Shown one piece after another: positions 36,725 to 45,817 of a DNA stretch of 64,000 bases. Positions within the stretch are counted from its first letter, which is position 1. Every line of letters begins with the position of its first letter. Source of the DNA: Bythopirellula goksoeyrii (GTDB lineage Bacteria; Planctomycetota; Planctomycetia; Pirellulales; Lacipirellulaceae); the NCBI RefSeq assembly GCF_008065115.1, contig NZ_CP042913.1:3383658-3447657 (forward strand), written 5' to 3'. The position numbers were made by a program, and so were the translations under genes. Below the pieces are notes generated by a model. It did no database searches. It saw nothing but the letters and a program-made list of their open reading frames with translations, and was not told where the DNA came from.

Positions 36725-38001
36725 TCAGTCTTTCTCTCAGCGATAAGGTGGCGCTCGGCACGGCCCTCTTGGGTGGGATGGCTGGAGTCGTGGGGAGTTT
36801 TGCAGTATTGAGGGGCAGGGCACTGGTGGGAGACATGCTCGCCCATGCGGCACTGCCAGGAGTGTGTCTGGCATTTTTGATTACCGGAAATCGCAATTTG
36901 CTAGGTTTGTCACTGGGGGCCTTAGCAAGTGGACTTACCGCCATTGTCGCCGTTGCAATCATTTTGCGTTGGACACGCACGAAAGAGGATGCCGCGATTG
37001 GGATTGTGTTGAGCACATTCTTTGGGGCCGGCGTGGTTCTCTTGTCAGTTGTACAGAAACCTTCAACCGGTGGAAACAAGGCAGGACTCCACTCGTATTT
37101 GTTCGGTGAGCCGGGGGGAATGCTCACCAGCGATGTGCTATTACTGGCTGGCGTGGCCCTCGTTGTTCTGGCGATGGTTGTTCTTTTTTACAAAGAATTT
37201 CTGGTCGTCTGCTTCGACACGGATTTTGCCCAATCGCAGGGTTGGCCGACGATTTGGCTTGATCTGGCGATGATGGCAGCACTAGCAGTGGTGACCATCG
37301 TAGGCCTCCCGATCGTCGGGGTTATTCTGATGGCGGCGATGATCATCCTGCCGGCAGCGACCGCCCGGTTTTGGACAAATCGTCTTTCGATGATGTTGGT
37401 GGTAAGTTGCGGTTTTGGTGCGGCGGCAGGACTTTTGGGCACACAATTGGGGCGTGGATTTCCAGCAGGCGCGGCCATTGTGCTAACCGCTGCTGCGCTG
37501 TTTGTGGTGTCGCTGTTGTTCGCACCTCAACGAGGTCTGATCGCAAGACTCCTTGTCGAGTATCGGTTGCGCCGTCGGATAGCGGACGAGCACTTGTTGC
37601 GTACCCTTTTCGAACTGAGCGAATCCTCTTTACCAGACGTACCTGTCATCCCATTAAGAGACGTGAGAGAGTATCGCCATTGGAACTCGCTTGAGCGTGT
37701 ACTTGAACGGGCCCGAGATGAAGAACTTATCGATTCAGGCGAGGGACAAGTGCAATTGACCCCACTTGGTTTGCATCGTGCGGCGAAGCTCACCAAGGCT
37801 CATCGATTGTGGGAGTTGTATCTGATGGAGCATGCCAACATCGCTCCTGATCATGTAGATCGGGATGCGGATGATGTAGAGCATTTATTGCCTGAGTCGT
37901 TGTTGGTTGAATTGGAACAGGAGTTGGCTGAGGAGGGGCGGCTTCCCGCGATTGCAGCGGAGGTGCCTGAGTCGCCGCATGAGTTGAGCCCTGAGAATTA
38001 G
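36721..38001 (+). CDS. Metal ABC permease fused to a DtxR-like domain (first copy)
   Basis: The 426-aa protein has the ABC-3 permease core (about eight helices, residues ~8-265), including [18 protein letters not shown] and [19 protein letters not shown] cytoplasmic C-terminal domain (~270-426) follows. It has HTH-like [13 protein letters not shown], the wing QLTPLG, and a dimerisation region [15 protein letters not shown] ending in DADDVEH. Compared with DtxR, the His/Glu of the first helix and the Glu-His pair are kept, while the middle His is Asp. A separate MntR is present, so this domain likely senses metal at the transporter. The start overlaps the ATPase stop. Confidence 0.9.
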   Translation: MISLSLSDKVALGTALLGGMAGVVGSFAVLRGRALVGDMLAHAALPGVCLAFLITGNRNLLGLSLGALASGLTAIVAVAIILRWTRTKEDAAIGIVLSTFFGAGVVLLSVVQKPSTGGNKAGLHSYLFGEPGGMLTSDVLLLAGVALVVLAMVVLFYKEFLVVCFDTDFAQSQGWPTIWLDLAMMAALAVVTIVGLPIVGVILMAAMIILPAATARFWTNRLSMMLVVSCGFGAAAGLLGTQLGRGFPAGAAIVLTAAALFVVSLLFAPQRGLIARLLVEYRLRRRIADEHLLRTLFELSESSLPDVPVIPLRDVREYRHWNSLERVLERARDEELIDSGEGQVQLTPLGLHRAAKLTKAHRLWELYLMEHANIAPDHVDRDADDVEHLLPESLLVELEQELAEEGRLPAIAAEVPESPHELSPEN

Positions 38002-38045
38002 GAAGACCGGCGGCTTGCAGAGTCGCGACTACGGTTTGCATACGA

Positions 38046-39332
38046 ATGATTGAAGTTATCGATTTATTTGGCGAGCCCTCGACCGGGACTTGGATCGTGC
38101 TCACGGGGGTAACGGTGAATGCGGCGTGCGCGCTGGTAGGCTGCTTTCTCATCTTGCGAAAGATGAGTCTGATGGGGGATGCGCTCTCTCATGCAGTGCT
38201 TCCCGGTCTAGTCATCGCGTTTGTACTCACGGGTTCACGCAGCATGGTGCCTATGTTTGTGGGTGCGGTGATTGCGGGACTATTGACCACCTTCATGACG
38301 CAATCGCTGCACCAATATCTACGAGTCCCCAGTGACGCGAGTATGGGCATCGTGTTTACGGCAATGTTTGCGGTTGGCGTCGTGCTCGTAAAGCAATTCT
38401 CAGGCGGACTGCATTTCGATATCGGTTGCGTCTATGAGGGGGCGCTGGAGTATGTGCCTTTCGGGATTCGCGTAGCAGGGATGCCACGCCAATTGTTCAC
38501 ATCGCTGATGGTCATGCTCTTGAATCTTGCTGTCATTCTGGTCCTATGGAAAGAATTTAAGCTCAGTTCGTTCGATCCTGCGTTGGCCACAACAATGGGA
38601 TTTTCCGCCACCGCCATGCACTATCTGTTAATGGTGCTCGTGTCGGTGACGACTGTGGCTTCATTTGAAGCGGTTGGTTCGATTTTGGTTGTGGCGATGC
38701 TGATTGTGCCGGCGTCGACGGCATATATGCTTACTGACCGATTAGGTTGGATGGTTTTACTTTCCGTGATATTCGGTGCTGCTGCTGCGGTCCTGGGCTT
38801 CCGGGCGGCTACTTACTGGGACACCAGCATCAGCGGCATGATGACTGTTGTGGCAGGGTGCTTGTATGCTCTGGCCGTGTTGGTTTCACCTCGCTATGGA
38901 CTTGTTAGCAGTATGTTACGCAATGTGCGAATGTCGCTGCTGGTATTGCGAGACGATGTGCTCGCAATGCTCTATCGCGTTGAAGAACTCGGGAGCGAGA
39001 AGCATTTCTCTGTAGCGGAAACCGCGAAAGGAGTCGGTGGAGGCTGGCTGGCGAACTTTGCAATCTCCCAGCTGCAGCGAGCCGGCAACATTGTAGATGC
39101 CAGCGGTGGACTTCGATTGACGGACCAGGGACGGGAAACTGCCCGTAAACTGGTCCGCTCGCACCGATTGTGGGAAACCTACCTTGTCGAGCAATTGGGA
39201 ATGCCACTGGATCACGTCCACGAGCCAGCCCACCGTGTTGAGCATTTCATCGATGAGGATATTCAGATCCAATTGGCAGCGGAACTCGACACTGCGGACC
39301 AGGATCCGCATGGCCGACAGATTCCCGAATAG
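38046..39332 (+). CDS. Metal ABC permease fused to a DtxR-like domain (second copy)
   Basis: The 428-aa protein repeats the architecture of its neighbour. An ABC-3 permease (residues ~12-285) has LMGDALSHAVLPGLVIAF and VGSILVVAMLIVPAST. The C-terminal domain has FSVAETAKGVGGGW, the wing LRLTDQGRETAR and the dimerisation region SHRLWETYLVEQLGM. DHVHEPAHRVEHFIDED shows His, His, Glu and His at positions matching the DtxR metal ligands, a fuller set than in the first copy. The two permeases probably pair as a heterodimer. This is the last gene of the manganese operon, 44 bases after the first permease. Confidence 0.9.
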   Translation: MIEVIDLFGEPSTGTWIVLTGVTVNAACALVGCFLILRKMSLMGDALSHAVLPGLVIAFVLTGSRSMVPMFVGAVIAGLLTTFMTQSLHQYLRVPSDASMGIVFTAMFAVGVVLVKQFSGGLHFDIGCVYEGALEYVPFGIRVAGMPRQLFTSLMVMLLNLAVILVLWKEFKLSSFDPALATTMGFSATAMHYLLMVLVSVTTVASFEAVGSILVVAMLIVPASTAYMLTDRLGWMVLLSVIFGAAAAVLGFRAATYWDTSISGMMTVVAGCLYALAVLVSPRYGLVSSMLRNVRMSLLVLRDDVLAMLYRVEELGSEKHFSVAETAKGVGGGWLANFAISQLQRAGNIVDASGGLRLTDQGRETARKLVRSHRLWETYLVEQLGMPLDHVHEPAHRVEHFIDEDIQIQLAAELDTADQDPHGRQIPE

Positions 39333-39477
39333 CGGCATGTCCTGCTGCACTGTGCGGGTTCGCACACCGAGAAAACCAGCCAGATTCGCTTCATGTGACC
39401 ATTTAAGCCGCCGGCTGTTTTCGGTATACTGAGCGCTACAAGACACTTGAACGCCACTTCTTATTCGAGCAAGAGCC

Positions 39478-40464
39478 ATGGCCACCGATACCCTTCCCGA
39501 CAAACCTGAGCACATCACTGACGAGGAGTATGTCACTCCGAAAGGTCACGAGCATGCCGGGCCGCACCATCTCGAATGGCCTGCAACGGCAGTCAATCCG
39601 ATTCAAGTGCGCTGGCGTTATGCCGTTGGAATTCCGGCGGTGCATGTGTTGGCGTGTTTGGCATTCTTTCCCTATTTCTTCAGTTGGACAGGCGTGGTTC
39701 TCGCCTTTCTCGGGCTCTACGTTTTCGGCACCCTTGGTATCAACCTTTGTTACCATCGCTTGCTGACGCATCAGGGTTTCGTCACACCTAAGTGGCTTGA
39801 GCACACTTTTGCCATCCTCGGTGTCTGTACCATGCAAGATACGCCTGCTTGCTGGATCGCCATGCACCGCATTCATCACAAACACTCCGATGATCGGCCC
39901 GATCCCCATAGCCCGCTGGTGAATTTTCTCTGGGGTCACTTTGGCTGGTTGATGTTTCAGAATCGCGATTTCACAAATGTCTACGATTACCAACGTTTCA
40001 CTCGCGACATATTGAAAGACCCGTTCTATATGAAACTTGAAAAAAGCGAGAATTGGTTGAAGGTGTATGCCGCTTCGATGGTGGTCTTTTTCCTGGCTGG
40101 CTTTTTGATCGGTTGGCCGTTGTGGGGTTCGGTGGCTGCGGGAGTGCAGTTCGGTGCGAGCCTCTTGGTGTGGGGCGTTTTTGTCCGCACGGTTCTCACC
40201 TGGCACATCACGTGGAGTGTGAACTCAGTGACCCACGTTTGGGGCTACCGCAACTACGAGACCGACGACAACAGTCGCAACAATTGGCTCGTCGGACTCT
40301 GGGCCAATGGCGAAGGCTGGCACAACAACCACCACGCCGACCAACGCGCTGCCGCCCACGGCCACAAATGGTGGGAATTCGACGTTACTTGGCTCACGAT
40401 CGTGTTGCTGGAGAAACTCGGCTTGGCTAAGGAAGTCGTGCGGCCGCGCGTCTGGAAGCAATAG
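39478..40464 (+). CDS. Acyl-CoA/fatty-acid desaturase
   Basis: The 328-aa membrane di-iron enzyme has the three histidine boxes of the delta-9 family: HRLLTH (93-98), HRIHH (130-134) and HNNHH (282-286). Four hydrophobic segments are visible around 50-90 and 195-235. It introduces a double bond into acyl chains and so sets membrane fluidity. The first ~40 residues are polar and His-rich. It stands alone between the manganese operon and the convergent ndk gene. Confidence 0.9.
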   Translation: MATDTLPDKPEHITDEEYVTPKGHEHAGPHHLEWPATAVNPIQVRWRYAVGIPAVHVLACLAFFPYFFSWTGVVLAFLGLYVFGTLGINLCYHRLLTHQGFVTPKWLEHTFAILGVCTMQDTPACWIAMHRIHHKHSDDRPDPHSPLVNFLWGHFGWLMFQNRDFTNVYDYQRFTRDILKDPFYMKLEKSENWLKVYAASMVVFFLAGFLIGWPLWGSVAAGVQFGASLLVWGVFVRTVLTWHITWSVNSVTHVWGYRNYETDDNSRNNWLVGLWANGEGWHNNHHADQRAAAHGHKWWEFDVTWLTIVLLEKLGLAKEVVRPRVWKQ

Positions 40465-40466
40465 CT

Positions 40467-40493
40467 ACAACGCAATGTCTTAACAACCGTTGT
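40467..40493. terminator. Possible bidirectional hairpin between desaturase and ndk
   Basis: ACAACG and CGTTGT flank a 15-base spacer in the 36 bases between the two convergent stops. The stem is short and lacks T-tracts, so a terminator role is weakly supported. Confidence 0.2.
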
Positions 40494-40500
40494 GATACGG

Positions 40501-40959
40501 CTACTCGTCTGCCGCCAGCATCCATTTCGATATTGTCGGCGTATCTTCGCACATTTCGCTTTCTTCAAAGTAGAGTGCGATTTCTCTCACAGCTGCCTCG
40601 GGACTGTCGCTGCCATGGACAAGGTTCATCTGCCGACTGCTGCTAAAGTCGCCGCGAATGGTGCCTGGAACGGCATTCAAACCGCTAGTCGCGCCGAGCA
40701 TGTCCCGCACAACTTTGACCGCTTCCAACCCTTCGACAACTGCTGCCATCACGGGGCCACCCGTGATAAAGCCTTCTAGAGTGGGATACCAACCTTTTTC
40801 GACATGCTCAGCATAGTGCTGCTTGGCCAAATCGGGTGTAATCCGCAACATTTTCATAGCGACGAAGTTGAGGCCCTTTTGCTCGAAGCGGGTGATGATC
40901 TGCCCCATCAGGCGGCGTTGGACACAGTCGGGTTTAAGTAAGATAAAAGTGCGTTGCAT
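40501..40959 (-). CDS. ndk: Nucleoside diphosphate kinase
   Basis: The 152-aa enzyme equilibrates nucleoside tri- and diphosphates. K9 in FILLKPDCVQR and the phospho-histidine H115 in NLVHGSDSP are present, as is GWYPTLEGFITGGPV. ATG 40959 is used, since the frame upstream does not resemble the family. Divergent from nfo with a 164-base gap in which no promoter consensus was recognised. Confidence 0.96.
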   Translation of the reverse strand: MQRTFILLKPDCVQRRLMGQIITRFEQKGLNFVAMKMLRITPDLAKQHYAEHVEKGWYPTLEGFITGGPVMAAVVEGLEAVKVVRDMLGATSGLNAVPGTIRGDFSSSRQMNLVHGSDSPEAAVREIALYFEESEMCEDTPTISKWMLAADE

Positions 40960-41123
40960 GGGAGTGTTGGCTATAAGGTGTTTGTCGTTAGTGAGCCGGC
41001 TCATTCTTGAACCGAATGAGCCGCATATTCTAAGGGTTCGCGCCGTGCCACTCAAGTCAAAGGAGTCAGAAATCCTTGTCGCTCCCCTTTCGCCAGCCGC
41101 GATCCCCCTTTATTCTCGTTCTC

Positions 41124-41981
41124 ATGGCGATTCTAGGAGCTCACATGTCGATAGCTGGCGGATACTACAAATCCGTCGAGGCCGCTCAGCGCGCGGGGTG
41201 TGTTTGTGTGCAGTTGTTTACGAAGAATAACAACCAGTGGCGAGCCAAGCCGATCTCGGATGAGCAGGCGGAGCGATTTAAGCAGGCGCTCGTCGACTTG
41301 AAAATCAAGCATCCAATTGCGCATGACTCTTATCTGATCAATCTTGCCAGTCCCGACGATGAGTTGTGGAAGAAATCGATCGATGCGTTTATCATCGAGA
41401 TTCAGCGGGCAGATCAGTTGGGGATTCCTTATGTGGTGACCCATCCGGGTTCTTACACGACCAGCACCGAGAGTCGGGGGATCAAGCGGATTGTGAAGGC
41501 GCTCAATGAAGTGCATAAACAAACTCGCGGGGCAGTGGCGAAGTGCCTGTTAGAAACTGTCGCGGGGCAGGGGACCAATCTCGGGTGGAAATTTGAGCAA
41601 CTAGCAGCGATGATCGAGGGGGTGCGCGATCCGGATCGGCTGGGAGTGTGTGTTGACACGTGCCATATATTTGCCGCCGGGTATCCCATGGACACCGAGA
41701 AGAATTACAAAGCGACCATGCGTCAACTCAACTCCACACTAGGTGTCCAGCTTGTGAAGGCGTTTCATTTGAACGATAGTCTCAAAGAGTTTGGCTCACG
41801 AGTGGATCGCCATGCAGCCATCGGTCGTGGGAAGATGGGATTGGAGCCATTTCGTTTTTTACTAAACGACCGGCGCTTTCGCAAAGTGCCTATGTATATG
41901 GAAACTCCGAAGGGTGAGGAAAAAGGGGTAAAGTTGGACGTTATCAATTTGAGAACACTGCGAGGATTGATAAGGAATTAG
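41124..41981 (+). CDS. nfo: Deoxyribonuclease IV (AP endonuclease)
   Basis: The 285-aa TIM-barrel enzyme cuts DNA at abasic sites with three zinc ions. Ligand motifs are visible: GAHMSIAGG (H7), YVVTHPGS, LLETVAGQGTNLG, VCVDTCHIFAAGY, FHLNDS and RHAAIGRG. ATG 41124 gives the standard MAILGAHMS start; an upstream ATG would add an unusual tail. A convincing terminator hairpin lies 105 bases downstream. Confidence 0.96.
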   Translation: MAILGAHMSIAGGYYKSVEAAQRAGCVCVQLFTKNNNQWRAKPISDEQAERFKQALVDLKIKHPIAHDSYLINLASPDDELWKKSIDAFIIEIQRADQLGIPYVVTHPGSYTTSTESRGIKRIVKALNEVHKQTRGAVAKCLLETVAGQGTNLGWKFEQLAAMIEGVRDPDRLGVCVDTCHIFAAGYPMDTEKNYKATMRQLNSTLGVQLVKAFHLNDSLKEFGSRVDRHAAIGRGKMGLEPFRFLLNDRRFRKVPMYMETPKGEEKGVKLDVINLRTLRGLIRN

Positions 41982-42085
41982 ATTGCGGATGAACGCCGTT
42001 TGTACGGATATTCGCAGATCGATCATTACGACATATTGGCACCCTGTCATCCGAGTGCCTTGAAATTCGCTAACTGCAGAAATCT

Positions 42086-42110
42086 GCCGCGGTATTCCGC
42101 GGCCCTTTTT
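42086..42110 (+). terminator. Intrinsic terminator after nfo
   Basis: GCCGCGG-TATT-CCGCGGC forms a 7-bp GC stem with a 4-base loop (42086-42103), followed by CC and TTTTT. It is the clearest intrinsic terminator in the window. Confidence 0.65.
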
Positions 42111-42189
42111 GCTGCTCTTTGATTTTGCTTGCGGTATAATTCGTTAGTCACATGGCCCTCTCTTGTCCATTGATAACGGAACCCATCCC

Positions 42190-42651
42190 ATGTCAAAGTT
42201 CTCGCTCTCGACTCACATCGCGGCACCTCCCGAGATCGTGTTTCCATTGTTGAGTGATTTGGAACACGCAGCAGATAATATATCGGGGATTGACCAGATC
42301 GAGGTTCTTACTGATGGGCCAATGGGTGCAGGGACGCGTTTTCGTGAAACTCGGACAACGTTCGGCAAGCAGACGACCGAAGAGATGGTGGTGACGGCTT
42401 TTGATGAGCCGCATGGCTACACGGTTGAATGTGATTCGAGTGGTGCACACTACGTCGCGACTTACGTGTTGATTCCCGATATCTGGGGAACGACCGTCAA
42501 AGTGGATTTTGATTGTCAGGCGACAACCTTGCTAGCCAAAGCTATGGCGCCACTGACTCTCTTGATGATGGGACCGATGAAGAAATGTGTGGAAGGGGAT
42601 TTAGAAGATGTCAAGCAGCTGGCGGAAACTCAAGAATGGCAGGAAGCATAG
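42190..42651 (+). CDS. SRPBCC (START-like) domain protein
   Basis: The 153-aa protein has the polyketide-cyclase/START pattern: STHIAAPPEIVFPLLSDLEH at the N-terminus, a run of beta strands (GTRFRETR, YTVECDSS, VKVDFDCQ), and the long C-terminal helix LTLLMMGPMKKCVEGDLEDV. It is a ligand-binding cup fold with unknown ligand. A TATAAT hexamer lies at about 42134-42139, 50 bases upstream, with no matching -35. Confidence 0.8.
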   Translation: MSKFSLSTHIAAPPEIVFPLLSDLEHAADNISGIDQIEVLTDGPMGAGTRFRETRTTFGKQTTEEMVVTAFDEPHGYTVECDSSGAHYVATYVLIPDIWGTTVKVDFDCQATTLLAKAMAPLTLLMMGPMKKCVEGDLEDVKQLAETQEWQEA

Positions 42652-42698
42652 AGGATCCACTGCCAATTCTCACTTTGCTCGCGGTTGTAGCCGCAAGT

Positions 42699-43277
42699 CT
42701 ACGACTCGCCGGGAAACTGACGTAAATTAACCATCCGTACGACGGGTAGTTCCTGTGCGAACTCTGGAAACATGCGGTCAACATAGCGGCATTCTGCAAG
42801 CTTCGTGAAATCCAAGCATGGTGCATCGGCACTTTTTAGCAGCACCAGTTCTGCCCTATGGAAGCAAATCGTTAACCTTGCAGCGATCGAGTCGCTCGTC
42901 ACCTCCCAGGATTCTCGCAATCGTGTCCCTGGGAGGTTGGGTTCTACTTCACGAAGCCATCGACTCGGTGAAAAAACAGTTGCACAATTGGGCTGTGATT
43001 CTTTGAAGCCAGGAGGCAGATCTACGATGCTAACGCCAGGTAGTTTTGATGCCAAGCTAATAGCAGTCTTCTCCAAGATCTCAATGCATTGCCAATGGGC
43101 CGTGCGTTCGTCGAGTTGTTGCATGCGAATCTCATCGACCAGCTTTCCCCCACCGGCGACTAAGAGATTGTAAGCGGGGGACTGGATCTTAAGCCAAGTC
43201 GTAATTCGCTTACCAAGTTCGGGCAGTTCAAACAGACTACCGCCCACTTTGACAACACGTATTGATAGATCGCTCAC
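42699..43277 (-). CDS. mfnE: Amino acid kinase-family protein, MfnE-like
   Basis: The 192-aa protein has the amino acid kinase motif VVKVGGSLF at the start, LLVAGGGKLVDEI and LVLLKSADAP, with the fold somewhat shortened. In archaea MfnE phosphorylates the aminomethyl-furan phosphate in methanofuran synthesis, and homologues sit with tetrahydromethanopterin genes in methylotrophs and planctomycetes. GTG 43277 is the start: it overlaps the mfnF stop as GTGA. It is the last of three coupled genes mfnD-mfnF-mfnE. The name rests on family plus context. Confidence 0.7.
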   Translation of the reverse strand: MSDLSIRVVKVGGSLFELPELGKRITTWLKIQSPAYNLLVAGGGKLVDEIRMQQLDERTAHWQCIEILEKTAISLASKLPGVSIVDLPPGFKESQPNCATVFSPSRWLREVEPNLPGTRLRESWEVTSDSIAARLTICFHRAELVLLKSADAPCLDFTKLAECRYVDRMFPEFAQELPVVRMVNLRQFPGES

Positions 43278-44323
43278 GACAGACTCTCTTGAGCCAAGAG
43301 GGCAAGTGCATGTGCAGGGGCACAGCGATTTAACTTTGCACCCCATTCATCGTTAAGCGAGACAATGCTCGCCGAAATCTCAAGTTCCCCCATTAGTAGG
43401 CGAGCAAGAAATTCTCCATGACCACTGAGGATAATCGTTTGTGGCTGGCTGGGCATGGCGTGAACTACGCTTTGAAAGGCCGCTCTCATTTTCCGAAGTT
43501 GTGCGTCTCGGATCGCTTGGGCGAATTTTACTGAGTCGTCGAATGATACTAGCTCGCGATCACCGCAGACCATCCGAGCAAGTCGTGTATGGGAAGCTTC
43601 AACGGTAAATGGCTTGCCGTCGGCTGTGTTGGTGTCTGCTGAATCCTCGGGTAGATTCCCCAGCAAGAGATATACGTCGGCAGTTGTGGCAAACAATTCC
43701 TGAGCCACGGGACACGACTTGCCCGTCCACGGAAGTTCTGAGATCACCGAGCAGACTGGGCTTCGCTCGACGCCTGAATAGACTAACTCGCCGTTTAGCA
43801 ATCTCTCTGTATCGGTTCGACCCAGGGCTGCCACGCTGCCCTCTACCAAGGGAATGAGATCCATGGTGGTCGAGCCGACGTCAATGAGAATGCCAGGATC
43901 GTTTTCGCAATAGTAAGTGGCCGCCGATGCCAGGGCGTGCCAATTGCTGGCAGCCGTGAGCAGGGGAGATTGAATGGCCTCAGCCGAATTCACAAAGCGA
44001 CCGTTCGTCTGATAGAACGATACGGACCTCTTAACTGCTGCCTTCATCGTAGCTGAGACAATAGCAGCGACACCCTGAGATTTCGTTTCAAAGCAATCGC
44101 AGAGTTCACCGGTCATGGTCACGACCAGTCGATCGGCAGTGGGTGCATTTGCAAGACATTGGGCGAGTTTATCCGCAAGACGATCTGGATGTTTCCAGAG
44201 GGGAAACGGCCAGTTGGTGGCGAAGCCATTGCCGTCGGCTAGTTTGATGTTTGCGCCGCCGATATCGAGAGCGAGGAGGGGGGACCGGGTGCTGGGGACT
44301 GGGGCATATTCAGGTTTCGTCAT
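43274..44323 (-). CDS. mfnF: H4MPT-linked C1 pathway protein, MfnF-like (TIGR03123)
   Basis: The 349-aa protein belongs to the short hydantoinase-like family known as H4MPT-linked C1 transfer pathway protein. ALDIGGANIKLAD is the first phosphate-binding motif; GILIDVGSTTMDLIPL is the second; TIILSGHGEFLARLL is near the C-terminus. Archaeal MfnF joins the furan unit to the tyramine unit of methanofuran. It is far shorter than the hydantoinase at 19134-23000. It follows mfnD after 32 bases and overlaps mfnE. Confidence 0.8.
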   Translation of the reverse strand: MTKPEYAPVPSTRSPLLALDIGGANIKLADGNGFATNWPFPLWKHPDRLADKLAQCLANAPTADRLVVTMTGELCDCFETKSQGVAAIVSATMKAAVKRSVSFYQTNGRFVNSAEAIQSPLLTAASNWHALASAATYYCENDPGILIDVGSTTMDLIPLVEGSVAALGRTDTERLLNGELVYSGVERSPVCSVISELPWTGKSCPVAQELFATTADVYLLLGNLPEDSADTNTADGKPFTVEASHTRLARMVCGDRELVSFDDSVKFAQAIRDAQLRKMRAAFQSVVHAMPSQPQTIILSGHGEFLARLLMGELEISASIVSLNDEWGAKLNRCAPAHALALLAQESLS

Positions 44324-44355
44324 TTGCTGCGCGACGCGTTTTTTCGTGGCTGGGG

Positions 44356-45375
44356 CTAAAGGGGACGCCGCACCATGCCTGCGGCGGAGAACTCCAAGGG
44401 GTCGCGTTTGAAATTGAGACTTACTATCTCACCGGTAGCGATGCAGAGCATGGCCCCCGCGAGATTGTCATCGGTCATCGCCCGAAGTCCCACATAGGAC
44501 GTGGTGAGTCGAGGGTTGATTTCGATCACCACATCTTCGCTACCATCAGCCTCTTTGCCCAGTACTAGATCGACTCCCACGTAGCCTATTGCACCTGGAA
44601 TGGAGTTCACGGCCTGAGATGCAAGCTTAGTAGCCCGTTCGGCCAATTCCGTCTCCCACAAGAGCGAACCTCCCAAATAGCCAAGACGGCCATCGTCGGT
44701 CAAATTCTGTCGACAAGCGGGCAATGGGAGGCAATCTTCAGGCCCGCATAGCAAAGCCACACTCGCCGGGATACCAGAGCAGTATCGCTCCAGTCGTCTG
44801 GGCCAGGGGTGAGGTGGGGGCTCGTCGTGGCAAGAATTCACGAGATAAGTATCTTGTGACCCCGCTCCATCGACTGGCTTTATTACTGCAGGGTAGGGGA
44901 AGTCCATCGGCAACTTCTCGGCGTCGGCATCAAGAAGAGTTCCCTGCGGTACTCTTGCTCCAGCCGCGGCTAAATGTTGGGCTGTTCGATGTTTATCGGC
45001 TGTCATCGCGATGAACTCATCGCTGGCGTTGAGTAATCGTCCACATGATTTGCGCAATCTCTTGACTGTGCTGGCGAGAATACCATCAAACTCCGGGGCG
45101 ATCACAAGCGTATGATCGGCCTCGGAGGAAAGTCGAATCAACTCCTCGAGCTGATGTTCGCGTGAATGTACTTCGATAACTTCGCAATAAGAGAGTGGCA
45201 CGGCGTCCAGCCGAGCATCGCGTAACACTGAGACACTCGCATTAGGCAAAGCAGCAAAGTCGGTGGCCAAGGCGACGAGCATTGCCTCGCCCTCAGTGAG
45301 TAGTGAAGCGGGCAACGCACCAGGCTCTTCGACCAGACCTCCCCCTGTGATCCACTCGTAGACAAAGATGTTCAT
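44356..45375 (-). CDS. mfnD: ATP-grasp ligase, MfnD-like (tyramine/tyrosine-glutamate ligase)
   Basis: The 339-aa protein starts MNIFVYEWITGGGLV, shared by the methanofuran-linked ATP-grasp proteins. TADKHRTAQHLAAAGARVPQ and YPAVIKPVDGAGSQDTYLV form the ATP-grasp nucleotide site, and VVIEINPRLTTSYVGLR binds metal. Archaeal MfnD links glutamate to tyramine. Bacterial methylofuran contains a tyrosine-like unit, so the acceptor may differ. It is first of the mfnD-mfnF-mfnE run and follows sufT on the same strand with a 93-base gap. Confidence 0.75.
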   Translation of the reverse strand: MNIFVYEWITGGGLVEEPGALPASLLTEGEAMLVALATDFAALPNASVSVLRDARLDAVPLSYCEVIEVHSREHQLEELIRLSSEADHTLVIAPEFDGILASTVKRLRKSCGRLLNASDEFIAMTADKHRTAQHLAAAGARVPQGTLLDADAEKLPMDFPYPAVIKPVDGAGSQDTYLVNSCHDEPPPHPWPRRLERYCSGIPASVALLCGPEDCLPLPACRQNLTDDGRLGYLGGSLLWETELAERATKLASQAVNSIPGAIGYVGVDLVLGKEADGSEDVVIEINPRLTTSYVGLRAMTDDNLAGAMLCIATGEIVSLNFKRDPLEFSAAGMVRRPL

Positions 45376-45437
45376 GGAAGAGGTGTTAGCAATTAGTCGT
45401 TAGCTATTAGCCAGAATACGGTTGACTTGCGATTTCC

Positions 45438-45470
45438 AATTCCACTTTCCGAAATCCTAATTCCACTTTC
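45438..45470. repeat. Short direct repeat AATTCCACTTTC x2
   Basis: Two perfect 12-base copies (45438-45449 and 45459-45470) lie nine bases apart, just downstream of sufT and touching its stop. Function unknown; it may be remnant intergenic repeat. Confidence 0.4.
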
Positions 45471-45786
45471 AAAAGATTCCCAGCTGGTCGCGAGCGTCTT
45501 CGGTCATGCGATCGGGGGTCCAGGGAGGATCCATGACGAGTCGGACGTCCACTTCGTTGACACCTTCGAGGCGGCCAACAAATTCTTTGGACTGGCCTAA
45601 TAGCTGGGGTCCTGCGGGACACGCGGGGCTGGTCATAGTCATGTTGACCGCCACGTTCGACTTGCCCTCTTCGGTTTCGTCGATGTTGATTTCGTAAATC
45701 AATCCCAAGTCAACGATGTTGACGAATAACTCGGGATCGATCACCTGTTTCAAGGCTTCGCGGACATGGTCTTCTGCGATGGGCAT
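45469..45786 (-). CDS. sufT: MIP18/DUF59 iron-sulfur assembly protein
   Basis: The 105-aa protein is a single DUF59 domain: VREALKQVIDPELFVNIVDLGLIYEI, then TMTSPACPAGPQLLGQ with the conserved cysteine, and VRLVMDPPWTPDRMTEDARD. SufT-type proteins help mature Fe-S proteins. It closes the minus-strand SUF group after the Rieske gene (31-base gap), which supports the role. Confidence 0.88.
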   Translation of the reverse strand: MPIAEDHVREALKQVIDPELFVNIVDLGLIYEINIDETEEGKSNVAVNMTMTSPACPAGPQLLGQSKEFVGRLEGVNEVDVRLVMDPPWTPDRMTEDARDQLGIF

Positions 45787-45817
45787 GGGGGTGCCTCCTC
45801 GTATCTAATTCGTTGTT

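Noticed and set aside
42134-42139. TATAAT upstream of the SRPBCC gene as a full promoter
   Set aside because: No acceptable -35 at 16-18 bases upstream; noted only as a hexamer.
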